Origin: Streptomyces sp. B21-105
GTDB taxonomy: Bacteria; Actinomycetota; Actinomycetes; Streptomycetales; Streptomycetaceae
Direction: 5' to 3'
NCBI RefSeq assembly: GCF_036898465.1
Contig: NZ_JARUMJ010000001.1
Coordinates: forward strand, 682,001 to 746,000
DNA: 64,000 nucleotides
Shown: piece after piece, positions 62,801-64,000 of the stretch
How positions within the stretch are numbered: the stretch's first letter is position 1
Layout: each line of letters begins with the position of its first letter
Program-made: the position numbers and the translations under genes
Notes under the pieces: model-generated
Seen by the model: only the letters and a program-made list of their open reading frames with translations
Databases searched by the model: none
What the model was told of the DNA's origin: nothing

Positions 62801-63065
62801 GGCCGAGGCCGTCGTCTCCGAACAGCATGTCCACGAGGCGTCTTCGGATGGGGTCGGGGTAACGGCCGGTGGCGTTGGCGAACCAGACGAGACTGGTGCC
62901 CCATCCCTCGAACTGCTGCTGCTGATACGAGGGGTCGACGCGGACGGTGACCGCGCTCTGCGGTGCGGGATCCGCGCTCGCCGGGGGCGCGGCCATCAGA
63001 CTCGCGCCGAGCGCCAGGGGAACCGCGGGCGCCAGAGCCCGGACGATGCGATGCCGAGAGGACAC
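59880..63065 (-). CDS. Secreted multidomain GH30 endo-beta-1,6-galactanase-like enzyme
   Basis: A 1061-residue secreted protein. Signal peptide 1-32; the GH30 barrel (about 38-500) opens [18 protein letters not shown] and has [20 protein letters not shown]. Acid/base Glu226 is in [11 protein letters not shown] and nucleophile Glu334 in [10 protein letters not shown], as in GH30 subfamily 5 endo-beta-1,6-galactanases of Streptomyces. Then come a ricin-type beta-trefoil (about 510-655), two Ig-like sugar-enzyme domains (about 665-815), an F5/8-type C discoidin-like module (about 820-955) and a cadherin-like/Big C-terminal domain. GTG 63065 has AAGGGAG six bases upstream. The substrate is probably type-II arabinogalactan. 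It shares the divergent region with the next gene. Confidence 0.87.
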   Translation of the reverse strand: MSSRHRIVRALAPAVPLALGASLMAAPPASADPAPQSAVTVRVDPSYQQQQFEGWGTSLVWFANATGRYPDPIRRRLVDMLFGDDGLGLTIARYNIGGGNAPDVRTDYMKPGATMEGFWKAPAGTTRQDVDWWNPDDPGQWNWDADAGQRWWVDQIKDKVSRWEAFSNSPPWFQTVSGYVSGGFDASTDQIRADRVDAFATYLTKVTERLEQAHGIEFDTIDPLNEPNTPYWGTQIGANGQPTGGRQEGAHAGPELQQKVVLALEKALRGAKTNARISAMDETNPTIFTQNWNAYGAPARAALDQLNVHTYGTGMRTSARDIAKGADKKLWMSEVEGTWGTGTDFTGMEPGLGMATRMVEDMRELEPSAWVFWQPIEDAIPQAAAGKNWGSIHVPFNCTAEDTLQSCPIRTNSKFHTIRNFTHYIRPGDHFVKTDDPSSVAAVQKSGRTATVVHVNGTTSARSVTLDLSRFGKVARGAFVTPVVTSADGALVRGTPVRVTDRSATLAVPAKSVTTFLVEGVGGVAKDAALVQPGHVYRLQGTQSGKSLAPSDDGTGVVLRTDDGGSARQLWSVRKLTRGTDNRERYALARTGTGELLTVRDDQAVLEKPEKGRVAEAAQWIMSTTGDGTWTFVNAATGRLLDVAGQSTADGAKVSTYTPTSAANQRWSVIDETVLRTEPADAFTVPGLGPELPKTVTPVFRDGARGALPVVWKLPADRTWRAPGTVRVRGEATDPLGRTVPAVAVVTVDTIASTLAGRAKTYVGGTPDLPATVVGVGRRGGRVDLPVTWDAAPEGSFEGTGVVALRGVARVVGGGTVDATARVQVTEPVQTNIAAEDGVSVAATFTESGYSAERLRNGDLSEKAWSNWKPGTTKNPSDTITFTLPEARDLSRIVTHFYRDGNSASFPETLKVQVRAAGTGTWEDASGPVAVGSEGAPVVDVPLAAKAASAVRVVMTARPGGYLTASEIEVFAKAPGAASDAAAASVEVSGTPIASFDPETTSYRVVTRDPSRSTVTATTRDPYAKVAVEYRDERGGRSATVTVTGEDGSQTRTYRIRLVRR

Positions 63066-63212
63066 GGCACTCCCTTTCACAACACAGAGGCGAACAGAAC
63101 CAAACAGAAAGAATCGCGCACTGGGCATGTTTGAGGATGGCAATGAACTCGTCAAGATGTCGGACGAGCCGGAACCCGAGTCGCCGTCACGCCAGTTCGA
63201 CGCGGCCGGTCG

Positions 63213-63242
63213 TTGACATGCACAAACCACGACCCCTAGCCT
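63213..63242 (+). promoter_or_regulatory. Promoter for the right-edge secreted-protein gene
   Basis: TTGACA at 63213-63218, an 18-base spacer and TAGCCT at 63237-63242. The start of transcription would fall near 63249, followed directly by the operator. Confidence 0.6.
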
Positions 63243-63254
63243 CCGGGAAAAAGC

Positions 63255-63268
63255 GGAAAGCGCTTACC
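63255..63268 (+). promoter_or_regulatory. LacI-type operator in the GH30 divergent region
   Basis: GGAAAGCGCTTACC is a 14-bp near-palindrome (12 of 14 symmetric) around AAGCGCTT with the central CG of LacI-family sites. It lies just after the predicted start of the rightward gene and 190 bases from the GH30 start. The rest of the 307-base gap (63066-63372) shows nothing else. Confidence 0.55.
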
Positions 63269-63372
63269 GTCCTGTTCCCCGACAGGATCGATCAGGACCG
63301 GTATCTGAACGGCCGTCACCTCTGCACCGTCGTCCCCCCACCTTCGACGGTCACCCCCCACAGGAGGCCCCC

Positions 63373-64000
63373 ATGCGTACACGCCGAGACCCGATGCCCG
63401 CGCGACGCACACCCGCGCCCTGGCCCGCCACGGCGGTCGTCGCCGCGCTGGCCGCCGCCGTCCTGGCCGGTCCGGGCGTCGCCCAGGCCGCCCCGCGGAC
63501 CACGGCGCCGGCGGCCGAGGAGCAGGCAGCCGCCACCATCACCTGGACGCTCCAGAGGGCGAGCAACCCCACCGCGGACCAGCGCACGGCCTACGACCTC
63601 ATCACCAGGGCCATGAACGCCGCCGTCTCCCGGTACAACAACCTCAGCGACCTGGGGAAGTCCCTCACCGTCCGCTACGACCCGGGCGTGCCCACCGCCG
63701 ACGGGAACATCAACGGAACCATCCGCTTCGGCAACCGCGGTTACATGACCGAGCGGACCGCGTTGCACGAGATCGCCCACACCATCGGCGTGGGGACGAG
63801 CGGACGCTGGTCCGCGCTCGCCGGCAGTGGCATCTGGACCGGCGCCCAGGCCACCGCCCTGGTCCGGCAGTTCGACGGCTCGAGCGCCGAACTGTCCGCG
63901 GGCGGCGGCCACTTCTGGCCCTACGGCCTCAACTACGAGAACGAGTTCTCCGCCACCGCGGCCGACCGCCACGTACGGATCGTCGCCGCCATGGTCCGCG
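63373..64000 (+). CDS. Secreted HExxH metalloprotease-like protein (right-edge partial)
   Basis: The first 209 codons of a gene that runs past the right edge. Residues 1-40 are a Sec signal (RRTPAPWPATAVVAALAAAV) with cleavage near AQAAP. The mature part contains TITWTLQRASNPTADQRTAYD, then RFGNRGYMTERTALHEIAHTIGVG, with the zinc-protease motif HEIAH. The usual third ligand of metzincins (HExxHxxGxxH) is not His here: HTIGVGTS follows. So activity is uncertain; it may be a cell-wall- or sugar-associated secreted protein, possibly with a lectin domain off the edge. ATG 63373 has AGGAGG six bases upstream. The LacI-type operator upstream suggests sugar control, as for the glycoside hydrolases. 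Confidence 0.75.
   Translation, partial: MRTRRDPMPARRTPAPWPATAVVAALAAAVLAGPGVAQAAPRTTAPAAEEQAAATITWTLQRASNPTADQRTAYDLITRAMNAAVSRYNNLSDLGKSLTVRYDPGVPTADGNINGTIRFGNRGYMTERTALHEIAHTIGVGTSGRWSALAGSGIWTGAQATALVRQFDGSSAELSAGGGHFWPYGLNYENEFSATAADRHVRIVAAMVR

Overview
The window reads as a piece of a Streptomyces (or very close actinomycete) chromosome. Third codon positions are almost always G or C, GTG starts and four-base ATGA/GTGA overlaps are common, export signals are Tat or lipoprotein type, and one operator matches the published Streptomyces CebR consensus exactly. The genus call is inference; no rRNA or tRNA gene is present to confirm it.

Layout. (1) 1-1311: a fluoride channel gene (crcB) with a DUF190 partner cut by the left edge, and a small ArsR-like regulator carrying an 18-bp tandem duplication. 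(2) 1818-11230: a complete galactan-use locus: secreted GH53 endo-galactanase, GH42 beta-galactosidase, solute-binding protein, two sugar permeases and a LacI regulator, with a LacI-type operator on the transporter promoter. An IS200/IS605-type tnpB element sits between the last permease gene and the regulator. (3) 11492-15218: a VOC protein and MarR, SseB-like, IclR and AraC genes.

(4) 15765-39288 is the centrepiece: eleven same-strand genes for a polyunsaturated-fatty-acid-synthase-like (Pfa / hglE-type) iterative system. In order: a free ACP, a thioesterase, a KS-MAT-ACPx3-KR-DH megasynthase, a KS-CLF-AT protein, a DH-DH protein, a PfaD enoyl reductase, two acyl-CoA-dehydrogenase-like proteins of identical length, a phosphopantetheinyl transferase and an FAD amine-oxidase-fold protein (ten products listed; the KS-CLF-AT and DH-DH reading frames look like one protein split by a frame change near 28890). 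Tandem ACPs, KS, CLF, AT, KR, DH and trans-ER are enough to make a long acyl chain with retained double bonds. The two dehydrogenases and the flavoprotein are plausible tailoring enzymes. The product cannot be read from sequence.

(5) 39285-41896: a MerR regulator whose stop codon overlaps that of the flavoprotein gene, then a large inverted repeat, a DUF3291 protein and a 14-helix MFS exporter. (6) 42118-45179: an N-terminally extended GAPDH and a convergent 6-phosphogluconate dehydrogenase, separated by a strong terminator and a 21-bp repeat array. (7) 45452-55837, leftward: a MarR regulator, a secreted GH5/CBM2 mannanase under a CebR-type operator, another MarR regulator, an F420-type (LLM) oxidoreductase, an amidohydrolase and an RbsC-type ABC importer. 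(8) 56090-64000: a LuxR regulator, a GH43 arabinofuranosidase, a YceI protein, a multi-domain GH30 beta-1,6-galactanase-like enzyme, and a secreted HExxH protein cut by the right edge.

Taken together, the flanks encode plant arabinogalactan, galactan and mannan breakdown, each unit with its own LacI-type operator or other palindrome, and the middle encodes an uncharacterised PUFA-type lipid or polyene pathway. All functions are inferred by reading motifs and recalling families; no database search was possible.
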